43,346 nucleotides of DNA, from positions 1 through 43,346 of the forward strand of contig JANXEG010000003.1 in NCBI GenBank assembly GCA_025058425.1. The letters are read 5' to 3'. Each line of letters starts with the position of its first letter. Positions within the stretch are counted from its first letter, which is position 1. The notes below the pieces were generated by a model that did not search any database, was not told the DNA's origin, and worked only from the letters and a program-made list of their open reading frames with translations. Below are positions 7,523 to 18,275 of this stretch, piece by piece. Position numbers and translations under genes: made by a program. Origin of the DNA: Nitrososphaerales archaeon. GTDB taxonomy: Archaea > Thermoproteota > Nitrososphaeria > Nitrososphaerales > JANXEG01.

Positions 7523-7828
7523 TTGGCCAAGAAAGAAAAGGAACCAAAAACATCTATCTTACCCGATGCGTGCTTTTATCACGATGAGGAAAAATATCTT
7601 GTTGAAATAGAGTTACCAGGGGTTACAAAAGAGAACATCGATCTTGAAGTGAGTGAAAGAAGTATTTGTGTAAAGGCGCCACGAGATGATGTAGAATACT
7701 TTGGATGCTGGATCTTTGCCCATGAAGTCAAACCGAATCAGGCGAAGGCCTCCTTTAAGAATGGGTTGTTAACAATAATCGCACCACTCGCCAAACCGAT
7801 GAAGGGTGTAAAAGTCCCTATAGAGTAG
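7523..7828 (+). CDS. Hsp20/alpha-crystallin family small heat-shock protein
   Basis: A 101-residue protein consisting almost wholly of an alpha-crystallin domain: YLVEIELPGVTKENIDLEVSER is the typical start of the fold and the FKNGLLTIIAP stretch is the family's conserved G-x-L motif. The long N-terminal arm of classical Hsp20s is missing. Family members hold unfolding proteins, or act as CS-domain co-chaperones when small. The start is TTG at 7523 (TTG GCC AAG), with a TTTAAATTT TATA-like box about 30 bp upstream and little leader, so it may be leaderless. It appears monocistronic. Confidence 0.85.
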   Translation: MAKKEKEPKTSILPDACFYHDEEKYLVEIELPGVTKENIDLEVSERSICVKAPRDDVEYFGCWIFAHEVKPNQAKASFKNGLLTIIAPLAKPMKGVKVPIE

Positions 7829-7838
7829 ATATTTCCGA

Positions 7839-7860
7839 ATTTCCCTTTATTTTTTTATGA
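7839..7860 (+). terminator. T-rich transcription terminator after the Hsp20 gene
   Basis: A run of T (TTTATTTTTTTA) starts about 18 bp after the Hsp20 stop. Archaeal RNA polymerase terminates at T-rich non-template stretches. TTTCCCTT just before it is complementary to AAGGGAAA about 30 nt later. Confidence 0.4.
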
Positions 7861-8005
7861 TTTAAAGAGATAAGGGAAAGTAGATTATGTAACTTTACAT
7901 GCTTCGATCATTACGATCGTTATGATCGTGATCAACCATAACGCCATATAATCATTACGTAAGCATTAATTGGATAAGAATAAAGCAAAACAAAACAAGT
8001 GTATC

Positions 8006-8443
8006 TTAACTTAACCTATTGCATTTTTCACATACCCCATAAATATCGAGCCTCTGCCCAGTCACCCTAAATCCCCTTGCCTCATTCACTCTCTTTATAA
8101 TGGACTGCACCACCGGATGATCTAGATCGCTGATGTTACCACATACTATGCAGACTAAGTTTATATGGGGCATAATATTCGGATCGAATCTTTTCTGACC
8201 GTCTGAAAATGGTAACTCTTGAATCAAAGAGAGCTCTTTAAGGATTTTGAGAGTTTTGTAAACCGTTGCGAGGCTTATCGTTGGGAATTCCTCCTTTACT
8301 TTTTGGTAAATGGCTTTGGCCGTCGGATGGGTTGAGTTTTGGAGAGCGTGTTTGCATATGGCTATCCTTTGAGGGGTTGCTTTATACCTCTTTTTTCGAA
8401 ATGCCTGTATCAACAGTTCCAGCGATCTTTGATGGAGGAGCAT
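8006..8443 (-). CDS. Fur/PerR-family metalloregulator
   Basis: A 145-residue Fur-superfamily protein: winged helix with TPQRIAI (residues 23-29) and recognition helix PTISLATVYKTLKIL (54-68), then a dimerisation domain with structural-zinc pairs C98-x2-C101 and C138-x2-C141 and a regulatory-site-like FDPNIMPHINLVC. Family members sense iron, zinc, manganese or peroxide; the PerR/Fur distinction cannot be made from sequence alone. It is divergent from the DPSL ferritin gene with a 65-bp gap containing an AT-rich inverted repeat, so control of itself and of the ferritin is the likely role. Confidence 0.92.
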   Translation of the reverse strand: MLLHQRSLELLIQAFRKKRYKATPQRIAICKHALQNSTHPTAKAIYQKVKEEFPTISLATVYKTLKILKELSLIQELPFSDGQKRFDPNIMPHINLVCIVCGNISDLDHPVVQSIIKRVNEARGFRVTGQRLDIYGVCEKCNRLS

Positions 8444-8447
8444 GTTC

Positions 8448-8461
8448 TTATTAGGTAATAA
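8448..8461. promoter_or_regulatory. candidate Fur/PerR operator between the regulator and ferritin genes
   Basis: TTATTA-GG-TAATAA is an inverted repeat with 6-bp arms, placed just upstream of the regulator start (8443) and ahead of the ferritin's TATA-like CTTAAATAA (about 8467-8475). AT-rich palindromes of this kind are typical of Fur-superfamily operators. Binding is inferred. Confidence 0.4.
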
Positions 8462-8508
8462 TAATACTTAAATAATTTTCGTTCTTCTCATCTATAAGAG
8501 GTGAATAT

Positions 8509-9087
8509 GTGGTGAGTAAAGGATATTCTACCAATGTTGGTAGAGAAATGGTCGAAAAAGCGGGCGTCGATGTCAACTTATTGATAGATAAATTAAAGAA
8601 GGCCGCGGCTGCCGAATTTACAACTTACTATTACTACACTCTACTCAGAATGCATTGTACTGGTTTAGAGGGGGAATCGATAAAGGAGGTTGTAGAGGAT
8701 GCAAGGCTTGAGGATAGACTCCATTTTGAAACCATCGTACCAAGAATTTACGAGCTCGGTGGAGAGCTTTATAGAGATTTAAGGGAACTTCATGACGATG
8801 CTGCTTGCACAGCAGCCTACTTGCCGAAGGATCCGAGCGATTTGAAGGCGATACTTAAAGTATTATTAGAAGCGGAAAGATGTGCCATCAGAGTCTATAC
8901 AGAAATCTGCAATATGACCTATGGTAAAGACCATCGAACCTATGATCTTTCGCTAGCGATTCTACATGAAGAAGTGGAGCATGAAGCGTGGTTCCAAGAA
9001 ATCCTCGAAGGAAGGCCGTCTGGACACTTTAGACGTAGAAGGCCGGGAGAGGGTCCATACACACAAAAGTTCAGACATATAGAGTAG
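8509..9087 (+). CDS. Dps-like (DPSL) ferritin-family protein
   Basis: A 192-residue four-helix ferritin-like protein. Carboxylate/His ligands expected for a di-iron site are visible in order: [31 protein letters not shown] and [11 protein letters not shown]. Cysteines in [11 protein letters not shown] and ERCAIRVY fit the paired cysteines of thermophile DPSL proteins, which store iron and remove peroxide. The start is GTG at 8509 after AGAGGTGA. The divergent Fur/PerR gene suggests metal- or peroxide-responsive control. The basic C-terminal tail (FRRRRPGEG) might contact DNA or the shell interior; this is speculation. Confidence 0.88.
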   Translation: MVSKGYSTNVGREMVEKAGVDVNLLIDKLKKAAAAEFTTYYYYTLLRMHCTGLEGESIKEVVEDARLEDRLHFETIVPRIYELGGELYRDLRELHDDAACTAAYLPKDPSDLKAILKVLLEAERCAIRVYTEICNMTYGKDHRTYDLSLAILHEEVEHEAWFQEILEGRPSGHFRRRRPGEGPYTQKFRHIE

Positions 9088-9224
9088 TGTTATGGTATAG
9101 TAAGAATAAAAACATTCACCTTCCTTTATTTTTAGAAGTCATGAAGTCATGTAGTTGGGATCGATACCTGTTGAAGCTTTTGTAGATTCGAATCATTTTT
9201 ATAAGAAGAGAGAAGTGAACATCA

Positions 9225-9545
9225 TTGAATAGATACATAAAGGTAGCACAAGCAGAAGAAGTACCTAAAAATGGGATGAAGTTGGTAAAAGTAAATCAGC
9301 TTGAAGTCCTACTGATAAATATAGATGGCAATTTTTACGCTATAGATAATCGATGTCCACACATGGGCTATCCACTATTCTTCGGAAGACTCGATGGTAG
9401 AATATTAAAGTGTGGATTTCACTATGCTGAGTTTGATATTGAAAGTGGCAAACCGCTAAATGGAGTAACCGAAAAACCACTACAAAAGATAAGGTTGAAG
9501 AGGTCTGGCTCAGCTCTTTTGATCGAGTATAGAGAATTTCCTTAA
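9225..9545 (+). CDS. Rieske-type [2Fe-2S] ferredoxin
   Basis: A 106-residue single-domain Rieske protein with both ligand boxes: C44-P-H46 (NRCPHMGYPL) and C63-GF-H66 (KCGFHYAEFD). There is no signal peptide or membrane anchor, so it is soluble and resembles small ferredoxins of oxygenase or nitrite-reductase-like systems. The start is TTG at 9225 preceded by AGAGAGAAGTGA. It follows the ferritin gene by 137 bp, with a T-rich stretch between, so it probably has its own promoter. The redox partner is unknown. Confidence 0.92.
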   Translation: MNRYIKVAQAEEVPKNGMKLVKVNQLEVLLINIDGNFYAIDNRCPHMGYPLFFGRLDGRILKCGFHYAEFDIESGKPLNGVTEKPLQKIRLKRSGSALLIEYREFP

Positions 9546-9581
9546 ATTCATCTTTACATGACCGCAGGACTTTATTACTCA

Positions 9582-10058
9582 TTAAATCGTCAACGTATCT
9601 TTGGAAATAAAATACTTAATCTCCTTTATCCTCTCCCACCTTTCGACATCGCCGTGGATCACATAAAATATTGGGTGTGGTTTTAGGTTTTTATTGCTCA
9701 AGAGTACCTTCCCCCTTATAGGATCTCTGCATAAGAGTTTGTTTATAAGTAGATTATACTCATAATATAACTGACCTTCCGTAACGGGTATCTTTAAGTT
9801 AGTATCTACGAGGTATTTATCGATCTTCTTTAAATCGAATCTGAAGCCCCTTCTTATCCCTTCTATCGAGATGAAATGAAGGTACGTGTTGATCGCCTTT
9901 AATGGCTCTCTAAAACCTTTGAACCTCACCAATTGTGGATGGTTCACATAACCTCTAGTCCTTCCCTCTAAGACTGCTTTGGCCAGTAGTCCTTCTCTCC
10001 ATACAGCGATCAAGCCTCGAATATCCAAATATTCCGGGTGTATGCTCCATAACCTCAA
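9582..10058 (-). CDS. pyrimidine-dimer DNA glycosylase (T4 endonuclease V-like family)
   Basis: A 158-residue protein with the opening typical of the Pyr_excise family (PF03013): MRLWSIHPEYLDIRGLIAVWREGLLAK followed by TRGYVNHPQLVRFKG, given here in parts over residues 1-47. Relatives excise UV photoproducts through an N-terminal amine/AP-lyase mechanism. The later part (HFISIEGIRRGF...EGQLYYEYNLLINKL) matches the helical body. It converges on the Rieske gene with a 36-bp gap. Assignment rests on recognised family motifs; substrate range is unknown. Confidence 0.7.
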   Translation of the reverse strand: MRLWSIHPEYLDIRGLIAVWREGLLAKAVLEGRTRGYVNHPQLVRFKGFREPLKAINTYLHFISIEGIRRGFRFDLKKIDKYLVDTNLKIPVTEGQLYYEYNLLINKLLCRDPIRGKVLLSNKNLKPHPIFYVIHGDVERWERIKEIKYFISKDTLTI

Positions 10059-10131
10059 GATTATTCATCCCTAATTTTACAATACAGTTACGATTTACGA
10101 TATCAATTTTCTCCAGATTAAATTTTGATTC

Positions 10132-13012
<2,881 letters not shown>

Positions 13013-13017
13013 TACTT

Positions 13018-13158
13018 TTAACCACCAGTCGCTTTATCCATGCCTATACAACATTCACAATTGATAGTTTCACCGCAGTATGGACAGACACACCTACAAT
13101 CATCTATAACTCTACCGCACTTTTCACATAATACATACTCTTCGGAACTGGAACTCAT
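13018..13158 (-). CDS. 46-aa Cys-rich (zinc-ribbon-like) small protein
   Basis: A short frame reading MSSSSEEYVLCEKCGRV, then DDCRCVCPYCGET, then NCECCIGMDKATGG. It has nine cysteines in 46 residues, with C-x2-C pairs suggesting a small zinc or Fe-S binding domain. The start has a strong ribosome site (AGGAGAG, 8 nt upstream) and the stop is 5 bp before the ferredoxin oxidoreductase alpha gene, so it is the first gene of that operon. A TATA-like AAATTTAA lies about 45 bp upstream. Role unknown; a small electron carrier or assembly factor for the oxidoreductase is one possibility. Confidence 0.7.
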   Translation of the reverse strand: MSSSSEEYVLCEKCGRVIDDCRCVCPYCGETINCECCIGMDKATGG

Positions 13159-13481
13159 TTAAAACTCTCCTTTCATTATATTTTTTTCTTCTAATAGTTA
13201 AATTTACCGATCGAGGATAAGTATGGTCATGTTGGCTAAACATGAAGTAAGAGATGATCGATTTGATGATTCAATTAAAATACCAACAACATACAACATA
13301 AAACTTTAAAACTTTCCTCTTTGGTGCCAGATTTTTATTAGAAAAATTTTAAAATTCGATGCTGGATGGAAACGATCAAGTGAGATAAATGAATAGAAAA
13401 TCGTAGCGAACGATCGGTTCTTTTTGCTTGAGTTGCTATCTTCGGAATCTCTATGAGAATTTATATTAAATCTTTGAAGAT
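13159..13481. other. intergenic region, 323 bp
   Basis: The right-hand end (near 13159-13210, minus strand) holds the promoter and ribosome site of the Cys-rich/oxidoreductase operon. At 13468-13483 lies a perfect palindrome AAATCTTTGAAGATTT, just after the stop of the winged-helix gene; it may act in termination of the CDC48 transcript. A 28-codon plus-strand frame from 13223 lacks a ribosome site. I see no tRNA or other structured RNA here. Confidence 0.5.
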
Positions 13482-13715
13482 TTATGATTGGGTTTTTTCG
13501 ACGATTTCGATCCTTCGCTTATCCTTTCCAACCCACTTTACATTGATCAAACCGATTATTTCTAAATGCAAAAGCGCCTTGTTCAGCTCTCTCATCTGGA
13601 TATTGCCACCATTCTTATTGATTTCATTCAATAAATCTTGATCAGTAATGACTTTTCGTTGTTTTAAAGTCTCATACACCAATACTTTTAAAGGGTACTT
13701 TAACACCAATTCCAT
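13482..13715 (-). CDS. winged-helix DNA-binding protein, 77 aa
   Basis: A compact winged-helix domain: helix 1 YPLKVLVYETLKQRK, then TDQDLLNEINKNG, recognition helix MRELNKALLHLEIIGLI and wing NVKWVGKDKRRIEIVEK. It has no extra sensor domain. It begins 7 bp after the CDC48 stop on the same strand, so the two are co-transcribed. It could be a transcription regulator or an RNA/tRNA-binding wHTH; the pairing with CDC48 gives no direct functional clue. Confidence 0.75.
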   Translation of the reverse strand: MELVLKYPLKVLVYETLKQRKVITDQDLLNEINKNGGNIQMRELNKALLHLEIIGLINVKWVGKDKRRIEIVEKTQS

Positions 13716-13722
13716 TACCTTT

Positions 13723-15900
13723 TTATCCGAAGAATGGCTGAGCTTTGTGAATCGTCTTCATCCTCTCACATAGTGAAGCATACCATCTTTCTACCTCTGG
13801 GCTGATCGAAGGATTGATCTTTTCGAGCGCCCTTTCAAAGTCTTCTTTACGTACTTTATCGCTACCTTTCTTCATAGCGATTATAGCCGCCTCTCTACAC
13901 AAGGATTCCAAATCGGCCCCAGAGTACCCTTTCGTTGATGAAGCTATTTCCTCCAATGAAACATCATGAGATAATGGCATTTCACGGGTAAGAACTTTAA
14001 GAATCTCGAGTCTACCTTTCATATCTGGTGGAGGGACATAGACCAAAAGGTCGAGCCTCCCTGGCCTTAAGAGTGAAGGATCGATCAGATCCGGTCTATT
14101 GGTAGCACCTATCACAAAGACCCCGCTTATATATATGCTATCGATCTCCGTTAACAACTGGCTGAGTACTCTATCTTCTACATTAGAGTCTTCTAACGTA
14201 CCTCCCCTGATCCTTGCTAAAGAGTCGATTTCGTCCAAAAAGATGATGCAAGGGGCTGATGCTCGAGCCTTTCGAAAGATCTCTCTAACCACCTTCTCCG
14301 ATTCTCCTACCCATTTCGACATAACCTCTGGCCCTTTAACGGTGATAAAGTTAGCACCACTCTCCATCGCTATAGCTCGTGCTAGAAGGGTCTTTCCACA
14401 ACCCGGAGGGCCATACAGAAGAATCCCCCTTGGAGGTTTAACGCCCATCCTTCGAAATCTTTCAGGATCCTTTATCGACCAGATTATATTCTCTTCCAGA
14501 ATCTGCTTCACAGAATCCAATCCACCAATATCACTCCACTTCACCTTTGGAATTTCTACATAGACCTCTCTCATAGCTGTCGGAACGATCTCTTTACAAG
14601 CTTCACGAAAGTCTCTTTGGGTCACAACGATCTTTTCCAAAATTTCTGGTGGTATTCTTTCACTCTTAAGATCGAATTCGGGCAAGTACCTCTCTAAAGC
14701 TTTTAGAGCAGCTTCACGACATAATGCCTTTAGATCAGCACCCGTATAACCATGTAACTCTTTAGCCAATTCTTTCAAATTAACATCGTCTGCCAGAGGC
14801 ATCCCTCTTGTATGGATCTGTAAAATTTCTAACCTATCTTCCATGTTTGGTACACCGATCTCAACCTCTCGATCGAATCTACCGGGCCTTCGAAGGGCAG
14901 GGTCTATACTTTCAGGCCTATTCGTCGCTCCAATGACGATCACACCACTTCTTTCTGAAAGCCCATCCATCAAAGCCAAGAGTTGGGCTACAACCCTCTT
15001 CTCTACATCGCCGAGCACCTCCTCTCTCTTTGGAGCTATGGCATCGATTTCATCTATGAAGATGATGCTCGGTGCATTCTCTTTCGCCTCTTGGAAGATC
15101 TTTCTAAGTTTCGCCTCACTCTCTCCATAGTACTTACTCATAATCTCAGGTCCACTGATCGAAATGAAATGGGCTTCAGATTCGTTAGCAAGGGCTTTTG
15201 CGATCAATGTCTTTCCACAACCCGGTGGACCGTAGAGTAAAACGCCGTTGGGAGGATCTATACCGAGCCTCTGAAAGATCTCTGGATGGCGAAGTGGTAG
15301 TTCAACGATCTCCCTCAACCTTCTAACTTCTTCTTTTAATCCACCGATCTCTTCGTACGTCACTCTGGGCCTTATTGCAGCTTCGGTAACAGGCTCATTT
15401 AGAATACTTATTCGTGTAGAATGTCCGATCTTCGCAGAAGGTTTCGGATTAACCTTCACTACCTGTAACACGATAGGGTTACCTAAAATAGGTATGGATA
15501 GCTCATCACCTTCGGTGACACAGTATCCCTTCAACCTATTCTTCACAAATTCTAAAAAGTCTTCATCTACACTTAACTTGTTATCGACAGGTGCAAAGGT
15601 AACACTCCTTGCCATCTTTATACTTGCCCGTTTAACGGTAACGTATTCGTTCAAAGAGACGCCGGCATTTTTTCTTGTCTGACCATCGATCCTGATGATT
15701 CCGTAAGAACGATCTTCAGGATCAAAGGGCCATGCAGTTACGACTGTGAACCTTTTTCCGATAAGTTGCACAGCATCACCCACATTTACTCCTAATATAG
15801 TAAGAGTATCGGGATCCATTCGTGCCCTTGCTTTTCCTACGTCCCTCTGCTTGGCTTCAGCCACCTTTAACTGCACCGCTGTGACACTAGTTTTGGCCAT
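13723..15900 (-). CDS. CDC48/VCP-family AAA+ ATPase
   Basis: A 725-residue protein with the full VCP layout: N domain (double-psi barrel plus beta-clam) to about residue 185, D1 ATPase with Walker A GPPGCGKT at 224-231 and [15 protein letters not shown], and D2 ATPase with Walker A at 497-504 and [12 protein letters not shown]. Both second-region-of-homology arginine segments are present ([26 protein letters not shown]). It unfolds and segregates proteins, probably feeding the archaeal proteasome. It has no C-terminal HbYX tail (ends AQPFFG). The ATG at 15900 is preceded by about 100 bp with TATA-like sequence. Confidence 0.97.
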   Translation of the reverse strand: MAKTSVTAVQLKVAEAKQRDVGKARARMDPDTLTILGVNVGDAVQLIGKRFTVVTAWPFDPEDRSYGIIRIDGQTRKNAGVSLNEYVTVKRASIKMARSVTFAPVDNKLSVDEDFLEFVKNRLKGYCVTEGDELSIPILGNPIVLQVVKVNPKPSAKIGHSTRISILNEPVTEAAIRPRVTYEEIGGLKEEVRRLREIVELPLRHPEIFQRLGIDPPNGVLLYGPPGCGKTLIAKALANESEAHFISISGPEIMSKYYGESEAKLRKIFQEAKENAPSIIFIDEIDAIAPKREEVLGDVEKRVVAQLLALMDGLSERSGVIVIGATNRPESIDPALRRPGRFDREVEIGVPNMEDRLEILQIHTRGMPLADDVNLKELAKELHGYTGADLKALCREAALKALERYLPEFDLKSERIPPEILEKIVVTQRDFREACKEIVPTAMREVYVEIPKVKWSDIGGLDSVKQILEENIIWSIKDPERFRRMGVKPPRGILLYGPPGCGKTLLARAIAMESGANFITVKGPEVMSKWVGESEKVVREIFRKARASAPCIIFLDEIDSLARIRGGTLEDSNVEDRVLSQLLTEIDSIYISGVFVIGATNRPDLIDPSLLRPGRLDLLVYVPPPDMKGRLEILKVLTREMPLSHDVSLEEIASSTKGYSGADLESLCREAAIIAMKKGSDKVRKEDFERALEKINPSISPEVERWYASLCERMKTIHKAQPFFG

Positions 15901-16002
15901 TCGGGTCGCCTACCGTCCATTTATGTTATATCTTAAGACTTAAGACTTACTTTATATGAACTCCAATTAAAGATTTATTTTGATGGAGATCTTTATATGA
16001 GG

Positions 16003-16272
16003 TTAATAGTACCTACTAACACTCACGGTCTGTACTTCACTAACGTACTTGGAGGATTTGATCGCTTCTTCTAGCGCATCCATAACTCCATCCCTCTCCT
16101 CCACTTTCACATCGATGATCAAAGCCGATAGACCAAACGCTATAGGTTCCTCACGTTTAGATACGATCTCCATACCTTTAGGAAGGTGGTTGCGAATGGA
16201 CTCTGCCATTTCATTTAAATCTATTCCTACATCCACGGGGAATACCTTCATTCTTACAATAAGGGACCTCAA
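16003..16272 (-). CDS. translation elongation factor aEF-1 beta
   Basis: An alpha-beta sandwich of about 89 residues: VRMKVFPVDVGIDLNEMAE, KGMEIVSKREEPIAFGLSAL and a C-terminal ALEEAIKSSKYVSEVQTVSV. It is the nucleotide-exchange factor for aEF-1 alpha. An upstream ATG at 16305 would give 100 residues but overlap the preceding gene. I prefer TTG at 16272 (LRSLIVRM), which has a GGGGG ribosome site about 7 nt upstream and gives the usual family length. It is coupled to the zinc-ribbon gene, a common archaeal pair. Confidence 0.85.
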   Translation of the reverse strand: MRSLIVRMKVFPVDVGIDLNEMAESIRNHLPKGMEIVSKREEPIAFGLSALIIDVKVEERDGVMDALEEAIKSSKYVSEVQTVSVSRYY

Positions 16273-16285
16273 ATACAAACCCCCA

Positions 16286-16468
16286 TTATGGCCCTTCAAA
16301 ACCACAATTCATGCACTTATATGGTCTAGCGAATAAGCGGCACTTTTCACAACGCCAGATCAAGACTTTGCCACAGTCTGGGCAATAGAACTTTACCACG
16401 CGCTCCTTCGGCATAGTAGGTCGGTTACAAGAAGTACATATCGGTAGTTGTAATCGATCTTTAGACAA
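16286..16468 (-). CDS. archaeal zinc-ribbon RNA-binding protein partner of aEF-1 beta
   Basis: A 60-residue protein with four C-x2-C knuckles: CTSC (11-14), CPDC (29-32), CEKC (40-43) and CMNC (52-55), ending GFEGP. This matches the small Zn-ribbon family commonly encoded directly before aEF-1 beta in archaea. It probably binds RNA or the ribosome. It ends about 13 bp before the preferred aEF-1 beta start, whose ribosome site directly follows its stop codon. Confidence 0.85.
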   Translation of the reverse strand: MSKDRLQLPICTSCNRPTMPKERVVKFYCPDCGKVLIWRCEKCRLFARPYKCMNCGFEGP

Positions 16469-16589
16469 TACTGATCAACACATCTCTTTCTTCCATCACA
16501 ATATATACTTTTTGGAGTTATTTGATCTTAGGCTGTATACTGTATAAGATAAGTCTTCTTCATGGTTTATGGTATCTAACTATTTGATC

Positions 16590-17762
16590 CTATGCTTCAC
16601 CAATACAACTCTTTAATAATGAAATTATATCCTTCAACCCTCTCATACCGATTGTACTCAGGATCTTTAAAACCCTCTCCATACCTAAAGCCCGTACTAA
16701 AGTCGATGAGTGATAATCGAATTCGCTCTTTAAAACGATCTCATTTATGATCGATTGATCCAAAATCTTAAAGATCTGATCTATCTGATCGTTGGAAAGG
16801 CTCTCAAAGATCCTTCTCATTAGTAACATCACCTTAAATTCTCTTCCAAACATCTTAAACCATTCCTGCTCATACATCTTTAAACGAGTAGTATCATCCT
16901 TATCGAGGGCCTCTATCAAAGCACGACCGGCGAGGATTCCGCCCATTCCACCCGTGTAAATTCCTCCAGCCGTAGTCGGTTTGGTCTGGCCCGCTGCATC
17001 ACCGACTCTCACAACTCTGTTAAATACAAAATGGTTCGATGGGCCAGATACGATGAGGGTCGATCCGACCTTTCCTAAGATTGCACATTTTCTATTCTTT
17101 AAGAATGATTCTATCGATTTGAATGGATCAATCCCTATACCAGCGGTCCCAACCTTCGCCAGGTGGTCATCGTAAGGTACAATCCACGTAAAGAATCCAG
17201 GCGATAACCTCTGATCGAAGAATATTTCGACGGTATCCCTTTGAAACGATCGGCTATAAACCTCGAATCGGGCTGCGTTCAATAGACCTTTATCTTTAGG
17301 ATTAGGAGGATGACCTCTTGCATCTACCAAAAGCCGACCCGTATAATTTTCACCATTCGCCTTTACTTGTATCAAATTCTCCAATTCATTAAAGTGTGAG
17401 ACCCTCGTCTTTAGTAAAATTTCTGCACCAAAGCTCACAGCTCTGTACGCGAGCTCTTTATCCAATTCACTACGATCCAAGACAACGATTCTTTGCTTTC
17501 GTGCATCTATCTCTAAACTTAAACCACTTGGAGCATGTAAAATGGCCCGCTCGATCCTATTTTGAACGATCCTCGCTTTTGGAAGGATTCCGAGCTGTGA
17601 TAACGCTTTCATACTCACTAAACCGGCACACTTCTCAGGAAGGCCTATTTCTACATCCTCTTCCAAGACTTTTACTTTAAAGCCCCTCTTTGCCACTTCC
17701 TTGGCCGTTATAAGGCCTGTAAGCCCGCCACCCATTACCAATACGTCACAATCGGCACTCAT
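16590..17762 (-). CDS. geranylgeranyl reductase family flavoprotein
   Basis: A 390-residue FAD enzyme. It has a Rossmann dinucleotide motif VLVMGGGLTGLITAKEVAKRG at the N-terminus (about residues 7-27), the family's PEKCAGLVS box with Cys46 region, and the FAD-closing VGDAAGQTKPTTAGGIYTGG segment. Relatives saturate geranylgeranyl chains of archaeal ether lipids. A hydrophobic C-terminal helical part contacts the membrane lipid substrate in the family. It is divergent from the small membrane protein gene; an 11-bp inverted repeat lies between them. Confidence 0.88.
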   Translation of the reverse strand: MSADCDVLVMGGGLTGLITAKEVAKRGFKVKVLEEDVEIGLPEKCAGLVSMKALSQLGILPKARIVQNRIERAILHAPSGLSLEIDARKQRIVVLDRSELDKELAYRAVSFGAEILLKTRVSHFNELENLIQVKANGENYTGRLLVDARGHPPNPKDKGLLNAARFEVYSRSFQRDTVEIFFDQRLSPGFFTWIVPYDDHLAKVGTAGIGIDPFKSIESFLKNRKCAILGKVGSTLIVSGPSNHFVFNRVVRVGDAAGQTKPTTAGGIYTGGMGGILAGRALIEALDKDDTTRLKMYEQEWFKMFGREFKVMLLMRRIFESLSNDQIDQIFKILDQSIINEIVLKSEFDYHSSTLVRALGMERVLKILSTIGMRGLKDIISLLKSCIGEA

Positions 17763-17792
17763 CTTAATTCCCTTTGGATCATGGTCTTTTTA

Positions 17793-17857
17793 ACTATAGC
17801 GATATAGCGATTACACCCTACCTTCAGTAAATTAAAATATATGTAGATCGCTATAGT
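17793..17857. promoter_or_regulatory. 11-bp inverted repeat flanking divergent promoters
   Basis: ACTATAGCGAT (17793-17803) is perfectly complementary to ATCGCTATAGT (17847-17857). The repeats bracket the TATA-like ATTAAAATATAT (about 17831-17842) of the membrane-protein gene, and the left copy sits about 30 bp upstream of the reductase gene start. This could be a split operator for both genes. No binding protein is identifiable here. Confidence 0.4.
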
Positions 17858-17864
17858 GTGCGGA

Positions 17865-18251
17865 ATGGATTCATCTACAATTAAGAGACCGATCGCTGGT
17901 TTTGTACTTTCATTAATATCGGGCATATTTATCCTCATAAATGCTATTCTCTTTACGATCTTTACAGGTTTTATTCACACATTCATCTTAACTTGCAGTA
18001 TAATACGGTATGGAGTGTGTGAGATACCGTTCAATCCGCCCTTAACGTTCATTTCACTATTGGCCATCTTAGGGTTGGTATGTGGTATGATTATCCTCTT
18101 GGCTTCTTACTTGACTTATAGGGGAAGGGTCATCTTAGGTGGTTTACTCACATTAACATTCTCTATTCTGAGTATAGTTGTAGGAGGGGGTTTCCTTATA
18201 GGTATGATCCTTGGTATAATCGGAGGGGTTTTTACGTTGGCACGAATTTAG
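17865..18251 (+). CDS. small multi-spanning membrane protein
   Basis: About 128 residues with four hydrophobic segments: GFVLSLISGIFILINAILF, FIHTFILTCSI, FISLLAILGLVCGMIILLAS and a Gly-rich LTLTFSILSIVVGGGFLIG to the end. It has no recognisable catalytic motif and I cannot name it. An upstream in-frame GTG at 17856 exists, but ATG 17865 lies 28 bp after a TATA-like box, the spacing of a leaderless archaeal transcript, so I prefer it. It is monocistronic; the next gene (purH) converges on it. Confidence 0.75.
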   Translation: MDSSTIKRPIAGFVLSLISGIFILINAILFTIFTGFIHTFILTCSIIRYGVCEIPFNPPLTFISLLAILGLVCGMIILLASYLTYRGRVILGGLLTLTFSILSIVVGGGFLIGMILGIIGGVFTLARI

Positions 18252-18275
18252 CTAATCGTTAAGCCACTTCAACGA

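Noticed and set aside
13223-13309. 28-codon plus-strand frame in the intergenic region
   Set aside because: No ribosome site, no recognisable motif, short and low-complexity; cannot be supported as a gene.
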